NCBI RefSeq assembly: GCF_001297125.1
Contig: NZ_LHPC01000025.1
Coordinates: forward strand, 62,001-126,000
Length of the DNA stretch: 64,000 nucleotides
Direction of reading: 5' to 3'
From: Pseudomonas sp. RIT-PI-q
Lineage (GTDB): Bacteria > Pseudomonadota > Gammaproteobacteria > Pseudomonadales > Pseudomonadaceae
A program made the translations under genes and the position numbers. Numbering within the stretch: the first letter of the stretch is position 1; every line of letters begins with the position of its first letter. Below, piece after piece: positions 44,151-56,642 of the stretch. The notes under the pieces are model-generated. The model saw only the letters and a list, made by a program, of their open reading frames with translations. It did no database searches and was not told the DNA's origin.

Positions 44151-44930
44151 ATGTCGATACTGCAGGCCATCCGAACTTTCCTCTTTTATCTGTTGCTGGG
44201 CACCACTTCATTGCTCTGGTGCAGCCTGAGCTTTTTTATCGCGCCTTTTCTGCCGTTCAAGGCGCGTTATCGCTTCATCAACGTGTACTGGTGCCGTTGC
44301 GCCTTGTGGCTGAGCAAAGTCTTTCTGGGCATCAGCTATGAAGTGAAGGGCGCCGAGAACGTGCCGGACCAGCCCTGCGTGATTCAGTCGAACCACCAGA
44401 GCACCTGGGAAACATTCTTCCTTTCGGCATACTTCCAGCCGCTAAGCCAGGTGCTCAAGCGTGAACTGCTCTACGTACCGTTCTTCGGCTGGGCCATGGC
44501 CATGCTGCGACCGATCGCCATCGACCGCGACAACCCGAAGGCTGCGCTCAAGCATGTCGCCAAGAAGGGCGATGAACTGCTCAAGGATGGCGTTTGGGTG
44601 CTGATCTTCCCTGAAGGTACGCGCGTTCCCTACGGCACCATCGGCAAGTTCTCACGCGGTGGCACCGCGTTGGCGGTTAACGCCGCGCTTCCCGTGCTGC
44701 CGATTGCGCACAATGCTGGCAAGTTCTGGCCGAAAACCGGTTGGGCAAAGAAGCAGGGCGTCATCACCGTGATCATCGGCGCGCCGATGTATGCCGAAGG
44801 CAGCGGGCCGCGAGCCATTGCCGATCTGAACGACCGGGTTCAAGCCTGGAACGAGCAGATGCAGCGGGAAATGGGATCATTGCCGGCAGCCCCTGCGGCC
44901 CCCTCGGCCAGTGATCAGGTGGCTGTCTGA
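44151..44930 (+). CDS. plsC: 1-Acylglycerol-3-phosphate acyltransferase PlsC
   Basis: Makes phosphatidic acid from lysophosphatidate at the inner membrane. 259 aa with an N-terminal membrane region (about 8-35) and a PlsC domain: IQSNHQSTWETF (HxxxxE instead of the more usual HxxxxD), LKRELLYVPFFGWAM, AIDRDN and FPEGTRVP. The C-terminus is Ala/Pro-rich. ATG at 44151 has CGTCGCC, a weak site, upstream. Matches PA0005 (LptA/PlsC-like) in P. aeruginosa by position. Confidence 0.93.
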   Translation: MSILQAIRTFLFYLLLGTTSLLWCSLSFFIAPFLPFKARYRFINVYWCRCALWLSKVFLGISYEVKGAENVPDQPCVIQSNHQSTWETFFLSAYFQPLSQVLKRELLYVPFFGWAMAMLRPIAIDRDNPKAALKHVAKKGDELLKDGVWVLIFPEGTRVPYGTIGKFSRGGTALAVNAALPVLPIAHNAGKFWPKTGWAKKQGVITVIIGAPMYAEGSGPRAIADLNDRVQAWNEQMQREMGSLPAAPAAPSASDQVAV

Positions 44931-45058
44931 GATTCTGTGGATAACCTGTGTACCGTTTTGTCGAAAAGTAGCGATTTTTGTTTTTAAGTTTATGATTTAT
45001 ATACATATTTCCTAAACACATAAAACGCGGAAAATGGTGCATAAGTTTTTTTCGGGCG

Positions 45059-45090
45059 CAAAAAAACCGGCTGATATAGCCGGTTTTTTT
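45059..45090 (+). terminator. Terminator after plsC (bidirectional)
   Basis: AAAAAACCGGCT and AGCCGGTTTTTTT form the stem and tail; the A-rich and T-rich flanks suit termination in both directions. Confidence 0.9.
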
Positions 45091-45160
45091 ATGCCTGTAA
45101 TGCGGCTGTTTCAATCGCTGTACAAAGTGAATCGAGGTTGAAACACGACCAGCAAAATCA

Positions 45161-45190
45161 AAAGATCGCAGCCTTCGGCAGCTCCTACAT
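45161..45190. repeat. Single imperfect REP arm
   Basis: AGATCGCAGCCTTCGGCAGC followed by TCCTACATC is a lone copy of the GATCGCAGCC-type repeat, without partner. Confidence 0.6.
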
Positions 45191-45208
45191 CTTTTTCTTT
45201 CGACAATT

Positions 45209-45242
45209 AAAAAGGCCAACGCATGTGCGTTGGCCTTTTTTT
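45209..45242 (-). terminator. Terminator after gyrB (bidirectional)
   Basis: AAAAAGGCCAACGCA, TG loop, TGCGTTGGCCTTTTTTT: a perfect 15-bp stem ending 24 bases from the gyrB stop. With the plsC terminator it insulates the two convergent transcripts. Confidence 0.92.
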
Positions 45243-45266
45243 GTTTGGTGGGTGACCGACCTGGAA

Positions 45267-48793
<3,527 letters not shown>

Positions 48794-48813
48794 CTAGGTT
48801 CTGCTGAGCATGA

Positions 48814-49917
48814 TTACAGACGCATCGGCATAACGACGTAGGCCGAGTCGTCGTTGTCGGACTCTTGCACCAGCGCGCTGCTGTTGGAGTCGGACAGGAT
48901 CAGGCGAACCTGCTCAGTGGTCATCACGCCCAGCACGTCGAGCAGATAGCTCACGTTGAAGCCGATTTCCAGAGAGCCACCGTTGTACTCAACGCCCACT
49001 TCTTCTTCCGCTTCTTCCTGCTCCGGGTTGTTCGCCTGGATCTTCAGTTGACCATTGGCCAATTGCAGACGAATACCACGGTACTTCTCGTTGGAGAGAA
49101 TCGCGGTACGGCTGAAGGCTTCACGCAGTGCCTGACGATCGCCGAGTACCAGCTTGTCGCCGCCCTTCGGCAGAACGCGCTCGTAGTCAGGGAATTTACC
49201 GTCGACCAGTTTCGAGGTGAAGGTGAACTCGCCGGTGGTGGCGCGGATGTGGTGTTGACCCAGCACGATGCTGACGAGGCCGTCCGGCTCGGTCAGCAGA
49301 CGTGCCAGTTCAAGGATACCCTTGCGCGGCACGATCACCTGGTGGCGGTCCGGCTGACCGATATCGGCTTGCATCGAGCACATGGCCAGACGGTGACCGT
49401 CGGTGGCCACGGCGCGGATGATGCCGGCAGAGACTTCCAGCAACATACCGTTCAGGTAGTAACGCACGTCCTGCTGGGCCATGGCGAAGCTGGTGCGTTC
49501 GATCAGACGACGCAGTTTGCTTTGCTCCAGGCTGCAAGTCAGCGAGCCTGGGCCTTCTTCCACCGTCGGGAAATCATTGGCCGGCAGGGTCGACAGGGTG
49601 AAGCGGCTACGGCCGGCCTTCACCACGAGCTTCTGCTCATCGACCTTGATGTCGATCAACGCGTCGTTCGGCAGGCTCTTGCAGATATCCATCAGCTTGC
49701 GCGCAGGCACGGTGATAGAACCTGGATCAGCGGGTTCTTCGAGTTGTACACGACCGACCAGTTCGACTTCCAGGTCAGTACCGGTCAGCGACAATTGCTG
49801 GCCTTCGACAACCAGCAGCACGTTGGAGAGCACCGGCAAGGTCTGTCGGCGTTCGACGACGCCTGCGACCAGTTGCAGGGGTTTCAACAGGGCTTCGCGT
49901 TGAATGGTGAAATGCAT
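48814..49917 (-). CDS. dnaN: DNA polymerase III beta sliding clamp
   Basis: Ring-shaped processivity factor of replicative polymerase. 367 aa, three clamp domains of equal size. It begins MHFTIQREALLKPLQLVAGVVERRQTLPVLSNVLL, with MSRF-type core ISKLVDGKFPDYERVLP in FTFTSKLVDGKFPDYERVLPKGG and C-terminal SALVQESDNDDSAYVVMPMRL, the hydrophobic-pocket end. ATG at 49917. In operon dnaA-dnaN-recF-gyrB, 39 bases after dnaA. Confidence 0.98.
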   Translation of the reverse strand: MHFTIQREALLKPLQLVAGVVERRQTLPVLSNVLLVVEGQQLSLTGTDLEVELVGRVQLEEPADPGSITVPARKLMDICKSLPNDALIDIKVDEQKLVVKAGRSRFTLSTLPANDFPTVEEGPGSLTCSLEQSKLRRLIERTSFAMAQQDVRYYLNGMLLEVSAGIIRAVATDGHRLAMCSMQADIGQPDRHQVIVPRKGILELARLLTEPDGLVSIVLGQHHIRATTGEFTFTSKLVDGKFPDYERVLPKGGDKLVLGDRQALREAFSRTAILSNEKYRGIRLQLANGQLKIQANNPEQEEAEEEVGVEYNGGSLEIGFNVSYLLDVLGVMTTEQVRLILSDSNSSALVQESDNDDSAYVVMPMRL

Positions 49918-49956
49918 GGTCTAGTCCCTTGCCTTAATAAGCTGCGCTGGTGTTCA

Positions 49957-51477
49957 TCAAGTGGTCAGTGTACGCAGCAGGTTCTTGTAGTCCTCGCGGA
50001 TGTCCGCGTCGGATTCCTTAAGTTCGTTGATCTTGCGGCAGGCGTGCAGCACCGTCGTGTGATCGCGGCCGCCAAACACATCGCCGATTTCCGGCAGGCT
50101 GTGGTTAGTCAACTCTTTGGAGAGGGCCATTGCAACCTGACGCGGACGTGCGACCGAGCGTGAACGACGCTTGGACAGCAGGTCGGAGATCTTGATCTTG
50201 TAGTATTCGGCGACGGTGCGCTGAATGTTATCCACAGAGACCAGTTTGTCTTGCAGCGCCAACAAGTCTTTCAGGGATTCGCGAATCAACTCGATGGTGA
50301 TGTCACGGCCCATGAAGTGCGAGTGAGCGATCACGCGTTTAAGCGCGCCTTCCAGCTCACGGACGTTGGAGCGAATACGCTGGGCAATGAAGAACGCCGC
50401 ATCGTGGGGCAGATCGACTTTGGCCTGGTCGGCCTTTTTCATCAGGATCGCCACGCGGGTTTCCAGCTCAGGCGGCTCGACGGCAACCGTCAGACCCCAG
50501 CCGAAGCGGGATTTGAGGCGCTCTTCGAGGCCTTCAATTTCTTTCGGGTAGCGGTCACTCGTGAGAATGACCTGCTGGCCACCTTCAAGCAGGGCGTTGA
50601 AGGTATGGAAAAATTCTTCCTGGGAACGTTCCTTGCGGGCGAAGAACTGAATGTCATCGATGAGCAAAGCATCCACCGAACGGTAGAAGCGCTTGAACTC
50701 GTTGATGGCGTTCAGTTGCAGGGCCTTGACCATGTCGGCCACGAAACGCTCGGAATGCAGGTACACGACCTTGGCATTCGGGTTCTTCTTTAATAGGTGG
50801 TTACCCACAGCGTGCATCAAGTGGGTTTTACCCAAGCCGACGCCACCATAAAGGAAGAGCGGGTTGTAACCGTGCTTGGGGTTATCCGCCACCTGCCAGG
50901 CCGCAGCCCGGGCCAGTTGGTTGGACTTACCCTCAACGAAATTCTCGAACGTGAACGTTCGGTTCAGGTAGCTGGTGTGCTTGAGCGCACCCTCAACCTG
51001 CACGGTGCGCTGTTCGGCGCGAACCGGGGCCTGTTGCGAACTGGCGCCGGCCATGGGGTCGAAGCTGTCGCGGGACGGCTCTTCACTGACCTCGGCGACT
51101 TTTTGCGTTGCACGCTTGGTCGGCGCGGCTGTCGGGGCAGGCGCCGGAGCGCTGACAGGTGCTTGAGCAGCCTGAGCCTGGGACGCAGCGGCGGCCAACG
51201 GAGCATTCGGTGCCGCACGCGGTGCCGAACTGCGTTTGCTGCCTATTAATAAGGAAAGCGCCGGCGCCATGCCATTGCCATGCTCATCCAGCAGTTCGAG
51301 GACGCGGCCCAGGTACTTTTCGTTGACCCAGTCGAGAACAAAACGATTCGGTGCGTAGACACGCAACTCGTCGCCTTCGGCTTCGACCTGTAGTGGACGG
51401 ATCCAAGTGTTGAATTGTTGGGCAGGCAGCTCATCGCGCAAAAGCTCCACGCACTGCTGCCAAAGTTCCACTGACAC
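49957..51477 (-). CDS. dnaA: Chromosomal replication initiator DnaA
   Basis: ATP-dependent initiator that binds DnaA boxes and unwinds oriC. 506 aa. Domain I (1-85, [30 protein letters not shown]), a long Ala/Pro-rich linker domain II (about 86-165), AAA+ domain III with Walker [16 protein letters not shown] and Walker [10 protein letters not shown], and DNA-binding domain IV with the signature [15 protein letters not shown]. The start is GTG at 51477, with AGGGGA upstream, as in other pseudomonads. A DnaA box (50228) lies inside the gene. Confidence 0.98.
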   Translation of the reverse strand: MSVELWQQCVELLRDELPAQQFNTWIRPLQVEAEGDELRVYAPNRFVLDWVNEKYLGRVLELLDEHGNGMAPALSLLIGSKRSSAPRAAPNAPLAAAASQAQAAQAPVSAPAPAPTAAPTKRATQKVAEVSEEPSRDSFDPMAGASSQQAPVRAEQRTVQVEGALKHTSYLNRTFTFENFVEGKSNQLARAAAWQVADNPKHGYNPLFLYGGVGLGKTHLMHAVGNHLLKKNPNAKVVYLHSERFVADMVKALQLNAINEFKRFYRSVDALLIDDIQFFARKERSQEEFFHTFNALLEGGQQVILTSDRYPKEIEGLEERLKSRFGWGLTVAVEPPELETRVAILMKKADQAKVDLPHDAAFFIAQRIRSNVRELEGALKRVIAHSHFMGRDITIELIRESLKDLLALQDKLVSVDNIQRTVAEYYKIKISDLLSKRRSRSVARPRQVAMALSKELTNHSLPEIGDVFGGRDHTTVLHACRKINELKESDADIREDYKNLLRTLTT

Positions 51478-51950
51478 GGATATCCCCTAAGTTGAAAGCC
51501 GGTGAGGCAAAAACAAGCGGCCATTGTAACGGCCAGACGCCGACTTATCCACACGTAGGTTGTTCACCACCCAAGAAGAATCAACGCTTTATACGCAAAA
51601 AAGACGACCAATGGTCTGTGCATAAGCTCTGTGGATAACCGGGTCTAAGGTCGTTGTACAAGTGGGGGCGAAACTCGGTGGATAACTGGACTGTGGATAA
51701 GTAGCCCTTTCACACACAGGTTATCCGACAGCGCAGCACAGGCTGCCCCCTGTTTTCCACCGTAGTTGTCATTCTCTGTACATCACGACGTACAAGGGCT
51801 TAAGGCAGTTATCCACAGAAGACCGTGGCCCTAGCTTTTATAAGCTTTACAGAAAAGCTTTAAATACTTTCCTTCTTTATTTCTATATCTAGCGAAGGCT
51901 TGCGGACGAGAAAACCCCTGGAGATCTATTTATAAGGAAACGCTGGTTGG
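51478..51950. other. oriC, dnaA-rpmH intergenic origin
   Basis: About 470 bases between divergent dnaA and rpmH. Perfect TTATCCACA boxes lie at 51545-51553, 51630-51638 (reverse), 51692-51700 (reverse) and 51809-51817; one-mismatch boxes lie at 51677-51685 and 51721-51729. An AT-rich block (about 51838-51900, TTTATAAGC, TTCTTTATTTC) next to the last box is the likely unwinding element, on the rpmH side. This is the classical Pseudomonas oriC arrangement. Confidence 0.93.
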
Positions 51951-51953
51951 AAA

Positions 51954-51982
51954 TTGACCTAGAGGCTTGCTTTCTCTAGAAT
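51954..51982 (+). promoter_or_regulatory. rpmH promoter
   Basis: TTGACC (51954-51959), 17-base spacer, TAGAAT (51977-51982) is a near-consensus sigma70 promoter, with a leader of about 55 nt before the rpmH ATG. It drives rpmH-rnpA-yidD-yidC. Confidence 0.8.
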
Positions 51983-52043
51983 CCCCGGTCTCTTAAAACG
52001 GGGGCCATTCCGGCCCGTTGTGGACGAACCAGGTAACACGACA

Positions 52044-52178
52044 ATGAAACGTACTTTCCAACCAAGCACTATCAAACGCGCTCGTACCCACGGTTTCCGT
52101 GCTCGCATGGCTACCAAAAACGGTCGTGCCGTCCTGTCGCGTCGTCGCGCCAAAGGTCGTGCGCGTCTGGCAGTTTGA
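52044..52178 (+). CDS. rpmH: Ribosomal protein L34
   Basis: 44-aa highly basic large-subunit protein, [18 protein letters not shown]... ending GRARLAV. The Arg/Lys-rich sequence and length are exactly those of L34. ATG at 52044. First gene of the rpmH-rnpA-yidD-yidC set, 16 bases before the rnpA start. Confidence 0.99.
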   Translation: MKRTFQPSTIKRARTHGFRARMATKNGRAVLSRRRAKGRARLAV

Positions 52179-52194
52179 TAATCCGGCACTGGAG

Positions 52195-52596
52195 GTGAGT
52201 CAGGACTTCAGTCGGGAAAAGCGTCTGCTTACCCCCCGGCATTTCAAGGCAGTCTTTGACTCCCCTACCGGCAAGGTTCCGGGGAAAAATCTCCTGCTCC
52301 TTGCGCGCAACAACGATCTTGATCACCCCCGTCTCGGGCTGGTTATCGGGAAAAAGAGCGTAAAGCTCTCCGTCGAGCGCAATCGCCTCAAACGTCTGAT
52401 GCGCGAATCGTTTCGGCTGCACCAGGATTCACTGGTCGGTTGGGACATCGTTATCGTCGCGCGCAAAGGTTTGGGTGACGTAGAAAACCCCGAATTGATT
52501 CAGCATTTCGGCAAACTCTGGAAGCGTCTGGCACGTAGCACGCCAGTACCAGCAGTCAAAACCGAAACTGTAGGGGTAGACAGTCCCGATGCGTAA
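52195..52596 (+). CDS. rnpA: Ribonuclease P protein component
   Basis: Protein subunit of RNase P, which matures tRNA 5' ends. 133 aa, with [18 protein letters not shown], the [32 protein letters not shown] signature and [12 protein letters not shown]. The start is GTG at 52195 ([11 protein letters not shown] follows); GGAG directly abuts it, leaving little spacing. Known Pseudomonas annotations begin MVSQDF, so the exact start could differ by one codon, and the frame is open into rpmH. It overlaps yidD by 8 bases. Confidence 0.92.
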   Translation: MSQDFSREKRLLTPRHFKAVFDSPTGKVPGKNLLLLARNNDLDHPRLGLVIGKKSVKLSVERNRLKRLMRESFRLHQDSLVGWDIVIVARKGLGDVENPELIQHFGKLWKRLARSTPVPAVKTETVGVDSPDA

Positions 52597-52834
52597 ACTG
52601 GCACTCGTTCCGATCCAGTTTTATCGCTATGCCATTAGTCCCCTGATGGCCAGTCACTGTCGTTTCTACCCCAGTTGTTCCTGCTACGCGTATGAAGCCA
52701 TAGAAAATCATGGCCTTCTGCGCGGTGGCTGGCTGGCCTTTCGTCGTTTAGGTCGCTGTCATCCGTGGAATCCCGGTGGTTATGACCCGGTTCCATCTAT
52801 CCCTACCTCCCGTTCTTCTTCGATGGCCGAGTAA
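52589..52834 (+). CDS. yidD: Membrane protein insertion efficiency factor YidD
   Basis: 81-aa membrane-associated protein assisting YidC-dependent insertion. It has the family core [35 protein letters not shown] with cysteines, and [15 protein letters not shown] at 52589 lies inside the rnpA 3' end, and yidC starts 2 bases after its stop, so all three are coupled. Confidence 0.97.
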   Translation: MRKLALVPIQFYRYAISPLMASHCRFYPSCSCYAYEAIENHGLLRGGWLAFRRLGRCHPWNPGGYDPVPSIPTSRSSSMAE

Positions 52835-52836
52835 TC

Positions 52837-54522
52837 ATGGATATCAAACGCACGATCCTGATCGTCGCCCTGGCAATCGTGTCCTACGTTATGGTTCTTA
52901 AATGGAACCAGGACTATGGCCAGGCTGCCCTGCCGACTCAGAATGTTGCTTCCAGTACTTCCGCACCGGGCCTACCGGATACGGCGACTGGCAATAATGC
53001 TTCTGTCAGTGACGACATTCCACGCGCCGCAAGCGATACCAGTGCAACTGCACCTGCTGAAACACCAGTAGCTGCAAGCAAAGACCTCATCCAGATCAAA
53101 ACGGATGTGCTCAACCTGGCCGTCGATCCACAAGGTGGCGATGTTGCCCAGTTGACACTGCCGCTGTATCCACGTCGCCAGGACCATCCGGACATTCCAT
53201 TCCAGTTGTTCGATAACGGCAACGAGCGGACTTATCTGGCTCAAAGCGGTTTGATCGGCACCAACGGTCCGGACGCAAGTCCTGCCGGTCGTCCGGTTTA
53301 CTCCTCGGAGAAGAAGATTTACCAACTGGCTGACGGTCAGGACCAATTGGTCGTAGACCTGAAGTTCAGCAAGGACGGCGTCAACTACATCAAGCGTTTC
53401 ACCCTGAAACGTGGCCTGTATGACGTAACTGTTTCCTACTTGATCGACAACCAGAGCGCTCAGCCCTGGTCCGGTGCAATGTTCGCGCAGTTGAAGCGTG
53501 ACGCCAGCTCCGATCCTTCTTCCAGCACTGCCACCGGCACCGCGACTTACCTGGGCGCCGCCCTGTGGACAAGTAACGAGCCGTACAAGAAAGTGTCGAT
53601 GAAGGACATGGACAAGGCTCAGCTGAAAGAAACCGTCAACGGTGGTTGGGTTGCCTGGTTGCAACACTACTTCGTGACCGCGTGGATTCCGGCGAAGGGC
53701 GAAAACAACGTCGTCCAGACCCGTAAAGACAGCAAAGGCAACTACATCATCGGCTACACCGCACCGGCTATGACCGTTGCACCAGGTGCAAAAGCCGAAA
53801 CCAGTGCCGTTCTGTACGCAGGGCCGAAAAGCCAGGCTGTGCTGAAAGAGTTGTCCCCAGGTCTGGAACTGACCGTCGACTACGGCATTCTGTGGTTCAT
53901 TGCCCAGCCAATCTTCTGGCTGCTGCAACATATCCACGCGCTGGTCGGTAACTGGGGCTGGTCGATTATCTTCCTGACCATGCTGATCAAAGGGATCTTC
54001 TTCCCGCTGTCGGCTGCCAGCTACAAATCGATGGCCCGCATGCGTGCCGTGGCACCGAAACTGGCTGCGCTGAAAGAGCAACATGGCGACGACCGGCAGA
54101 AAATGTCGCAGTCCATGATGGAGCTGTACAAGAAGGAGAAGATCAATCCGCTGGGTGGTTGCTTGCCAATCCTCGTGCAGATGCCGGTTTTCCTTTCGCT
54201 GTATTGGGTTCTGCTGGAAAGCGTTGAAATGCGCCAAGCGCCGTTCATGCTGTGGATTACTGACCTGTCGATCAAGGATCCGTTCTTCATTCTGCCGATC
54301 ATCATGGGTGCAACCATGTTCATCCAGCAGCAGTTGAACCCGACTCCACCGGATCCGATGCAGGCCAAGGTGATGAAGCTGATGCCAATCATCTTCACCT
54401 TCTTCTTCCTGTGGTTCCCGGCTGGTCTGGTGCTGTATTGGGTAGTGAACAACTGCCTGTCCATCGCCCAACAGTGGTACATCACGCGTAAAATCGAAGC
54501 GGCTACTAAAGCAGCTGCCTGA
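52837..54522 (+). CDS. yidC: Membrane protein insertase YidC
   Basis: Inner-membrane insertase/chaperone for Sec-dependent and independent proteins, including ATP synthase c subunit. 561 aa. N-terminal helix (about 6-22), a Ser/Thr/Ala-rich linker, the large periplasmic beta domain (about 85-340), then five C-terminal helices with GWSIIFLTMLIKGIFFPLSAASYKSMARMRAV (hydrophilic-groove Arg), PLGGCLPILVQMPVFLSLYWVLLE and PAGLVLYWVVNNCLSIAQQW. A terminator follows at 54544. Confidence 0.98.
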   Translation: MDIKRTILIVALAIVSYVMVLKWNQDYGQAALPTQNVASSTSAPGLPDTATGNNASVSDDIPRAASDTSATAPAETPVAASKDLIQIKTDVLNLAVDPQGGDVAQLTLPLYPRRQDHPDIPFQLFDNGNERTYLAQSGLIGTNGPDASPAGRPVYSSEKKIYQLADGQDQLVVDLKFSKDGVNYIKRFTLKRGLYDVTVSYLIDNQSAQPWSGAMFAQLKRDASSDPSSSTATGTATYLGAALWTSNEPYKKVSMKDMDKAQLKETVNGGWVAWLQHYFVTAWIPAKGENNVVQTRKDSKGNYIIGYTAPAMTVAPGAKAETSAVLYAGPKSQAVLKELSPGLELTVDYGILWFIAQPIFWLLQHIHALVGNWGWSIIFLTMLIKGIFFPLSAASYKSMARMRAVAPKLAALKEQHGDDRQKMSQSMMELYKKEKINPLGGCLPILVQMPVFLSLYWVLLESVEMRQAPFMLWITDLSIKDPFFILPIIMGATMFIQQQLNPTPPDPMQAKVMKLMPIIFTFFFLWFPAGLVLYWVVNNCLSIAQQWYITRKIEAATKAAA

Positions 54523-54543
54523 TTTACACTGTGGATAACCACT

Positions 54544-54570
54544 CAAAACGCCCCCTAGTGGGGCGTTTTG
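54544..54570 (+). terminator. Terminator after yidC
   Basis: CAAAACGCCCC, CTAGT loop, GGGGCGTTTTG: perfect 11-bp stem ending TTTTG. It precedes mnmE by 32 bases. Confidence 0.88.
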
Positions 54571-54601
54571 CTATCTGTCACTTTTGTCTGGATACCGGTT
54601 T

Positions 54602-55972
54602 ATGAGCGTTCCTCGTGAAACCATCGCCGCCGTCGCCACCGCTCAAGGTCGCGGCGGTGTGGGCATCGTCCGTATTTCCGGGCCGCTGGCGAGTGTTGCG
54701 GCCAAGGCCTTCAGCGGTCGTGAACTCAAACCACGGTTTGCCCACTACGGCCCGTTCCTCAGCGAAAACGACGAGGTGCTGGATCAGGGCATTGCCCTGT
54801 ATTTCCCGGGCCCGAACTCGTTCACCGGTGAAGATGTGCTGGAACTCCAGGGTCACGGCGGCCCGATTGTCCTGGATATGCTGCTCAAGCGTTGCCTGGA
54901 ACTGGGCTGTCGTCTGGCCCGGCCGGGTGAATTCAGTGAGCGTGCCTTCCTCAACGACAAACTCGACCTGGCCCAGGCCGAGGCCATCGCTGACTTGATC
55001 GAGGCAAGTTCTGCACAGGCTGCACGAAATGCCCTGCGTTCCTTGCAAGGCGCGTTTTCCGATCGTGTGCATAACCTCACCGAGCAATTGATTGGCTTGC
55101 GGATCTATGTCGAAGCAGCAATCGACTTTCCGGAAGAAGAAATCGACTTCCTTGCCGATGGCCATGTGCTGAGCATGCTCGACAAAGTCCGTGACGAGTT
55201 ATCCACCGTATTGCGAGAAGCCGGGCAGGGTGCCTTGTTGCGTGACGGCATGACGGTGGTGATTGCCGGTCGCCCGAACGCTGGCAAGTCCAGCTTGCTC
55301 AACGCCCTGGCGGGTCGAGAAGCGGCGATCGTGACCGAAATTGCCGGCACGACCCGGGACATTCTCCGAGAACATATCCACATCGATGGCATGCCGTTGC
55401 ATGTGGTCGACACGGCAGGTTTGCGCGATACCGATGATCACGTCGAGAAAATCGGCGTGGAACGGGCATTGAAAGCCATCGGCGAGGCAGATCGTGTGCT
55501 GCTGGTCGTCGACGCCACCGCCCCTGAAGCACTTGATCCGTTCGCCTTATGGCCGGAATTCCTCGAGATCCGCCCGGATCCGGCCAAAGTCACGCTGATC
55601 CGTAACAAGGCTGACCTCACCGGTGAAGCGATTGCCCTGGAAGTCAGCGAGGATGGCCACGTGACTATCAGCCTCAGCGCCAAGTCTGCAGGCGAGGGCC
55701 TGGAATTGCTGCGCGACCATCTCAAGGCCTGCATGGGCTATGAACAAACCTCGGAAAGCAGCTTCAGTGCTCGCAGGCGTCACCTTGAGGCATTGCGTTA
55801 TGCCAGTGCTTCCCTCGAGCATGGCCGCGCGCAGCTGACGCTGGCAGGTGCCGGTGAGCTGTTGGCCGAAGATTTGCGCCAGGCTCAGCATGCTTTGGGT
55901 GAAATTACCGGTGCATTCAGCTCCGATGACCTGCTTGGACGGATTTTTTCCAGCTTCTGCATCGGTAAGTAG
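54602..55972 (+). CDS. mnmE: tRNA modification GTPase MnmE (TrmE)
   Basis: Partner of MnmG in adding the carboxymethylaminomethyl group to wobble uridine. 456 aa. N-terminal formyl-THF-binding domain, helical domain with [20 protein letters not shown], inserted G domain with [24 protein letters not shown] and NKAD, and C-terminal FCIGK whose Cys is essential. ATG at 54602, [16 protein letters not shown]; an in-frame ATG 18 bases earlier is less likely. Expressed alone or by read-through from yidC. Confidence 0.97.
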   Translation: MSVPRETIAAVATAQGRGGVGIVRISGPLASVAAKAFSGRELKPRFAHYGPFLSENDEVLDQGIALYFPGPNSFTGEDVLELQGHGGPIVLDMLLKRCLELGCRLARPGEFSERAFLNDKLDLAQAEAIADLIEASSAQAARNALRSLQGAFSDRVHNLTEQLIGLRIYVEAAIDFPEEEIDFLADGHVLSMLDKVRDELSTVLREAGQGALLRDGMTVVIAGRPNAGKSSLLNALAGREAAIVTEIAGTTRDILREHIHIDGMPLHVVDTAGLRDTDDHVEKIGVERALKAIGEADRVLLVVDATAPEALDPFALWPEFLEIRPDPAKVTLIRNKADLTGEAIALEVSEDGHVTISLSAKSAGEGLELLRDHLKACMGYEQTSESSFSARRRHLEALRYASASLEHGRAQLTLAGAGELLAEDLRQAQHALGEITGAFSSDDLLGRIFSSFCIGK

Positions 55973-55988
55973 AATAGAAAAACGAGCC

Positions 55989-56079
55989 TTGTAGGAGCTG
56001 GCTTGCCAGCGAAGACGAGCTGTCTGACGAATCAATGTCGAATGTGACTGCCCCTTCGCTGGCGAGCCAGCTCCTACAG
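55989..56079. repeat. REP pair (GCTGGCAAGCCAGCTCCTACA class)
   Basis: Inverted arms tgtaggagctggcttgccag and ctggcgagccagctcctaca, with one stem change (A to G), downstream of mnmE. It is the only REP pair right of 39 kb. Confidence 0.9.
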
Positions 56080-56109
56080 AAACAGATCGGCGTACAACCG
56101 CTGTCCCGA

Positions 56110-56140
56110 AGACAGGCCATTCGTGCCTGTCTGTTTTTTT
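56110..56140 (+). terminator. Terminator after mnmE
   Basis: AGACAGGC, CATTCGT loop, GCCTGTCT then GTTTTTTT. Confidence 0.9.
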
Positions 56141-56219
56141 CCTTTCCCCTGAATTTTCTTCCAGTGCCGAGCGGATTCTTTCTGCTTGAGCGAATTTTCC
56201 GTGCCCGGGATTTGTCCAT

Positions 56220-56560
56220 TTAACGGATTTCTGTGGATTAAGCCCTGTGAATAACTGCCACTAAGGGCAGTTGATAACAGGGCCTCAAAACTGAAGATAA
56301 CTGCCTCTGTGGATAACCACCCCTTTCATCCACAGGCTTAAAGCGGTTATCCAAGGGCCTCCTTGGCACATGATCACAGGGTTTTGAATCTCTGTACATA
56401 TTGAATATAAAGGCTTGTAGAGATCTATCCACAGAAATGTGCCTCAGTAGAAATAAACATAAAAACAAAGATTTAATAAATTTCTCTCTTTTTAATTTCT
56501 ATAACTGCGACTTCTCCACAGCTGGTTAAATTTTGTGCAAAGGGTTCTTTAGGAAGGGCG
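56220..56560. other. Second origin-like region: DnaA boxes plus AT-rich DNA
   Basis: One perfect box (TGTGGATAA, 56308-56316) and several one- or two-mismatch boxes (56232-56240, 56246-56254, 56326-56334, 56347-56355, 56425-56433) within 200 bases, followed by an AT-rich run (about 56455-56510, including ATTTAATAAATTTC). This resembles oriC in composition. Early plasmid-cloning work (Yee and Smith) found two autonomously replicating fragments in P. aeruginosa and P. putida; this may be the second. Confidence 0.6.
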
Positions 56561-56567
56561 AAGTCCC

Positions 56568-56573
56568 TATACT
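56568..56573 (+). promoter_or_regulatory. Probable mnmG -10 element
   Basis: TATACT 70 bases before the mnmG GTG, with a weak -35 (TTCTTT at 56545-56550, 17-base spacing). Confidence 0.5.
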
Positions 56574-56642
56574 TGCCGACCAGGTCCAAAAACCTGAGAC
56601 CAACCTATTCCGAATTACCTAACTGAAGCAGGCACGAGGTGC

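Larger units (their letters stand above)
44931..45266. other. Convergent intergenic region plsC / gyrB
   Basis: 336 bases with no gene. It holds a DnaA box (44936-44944), an AT-rich stretch (44965-45020), two strong terminator hairpins (45059 and 45209) and a lone half-REP at 45161-45190. Confidence 0.7.
55973..56642. other. 670-base mnmE-mnmG intergenic region
   Basis: No gene. In order: a REP pair (55989-56079), a terminator (56110-56140), then a DnaA-box/AT-rich block (56220-56530, separate entry), and the mnmG promoter and leader. Confidence 0.85.

Noticed and set aside
51478-52043. tRNA or small RNA gene in the oriC gap
   Set aside because: No cloverleaf or terminator was seen; the sequence is explained by DnaA boxes, the AT-rich element and the rpmH promoter.
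55661-55685. Additional parS-like site in mnmE (GGCCACGTGACT)
   Set aside because: It shares only the central CACGTG and fails the conserved flanking TTC/GAA bases.
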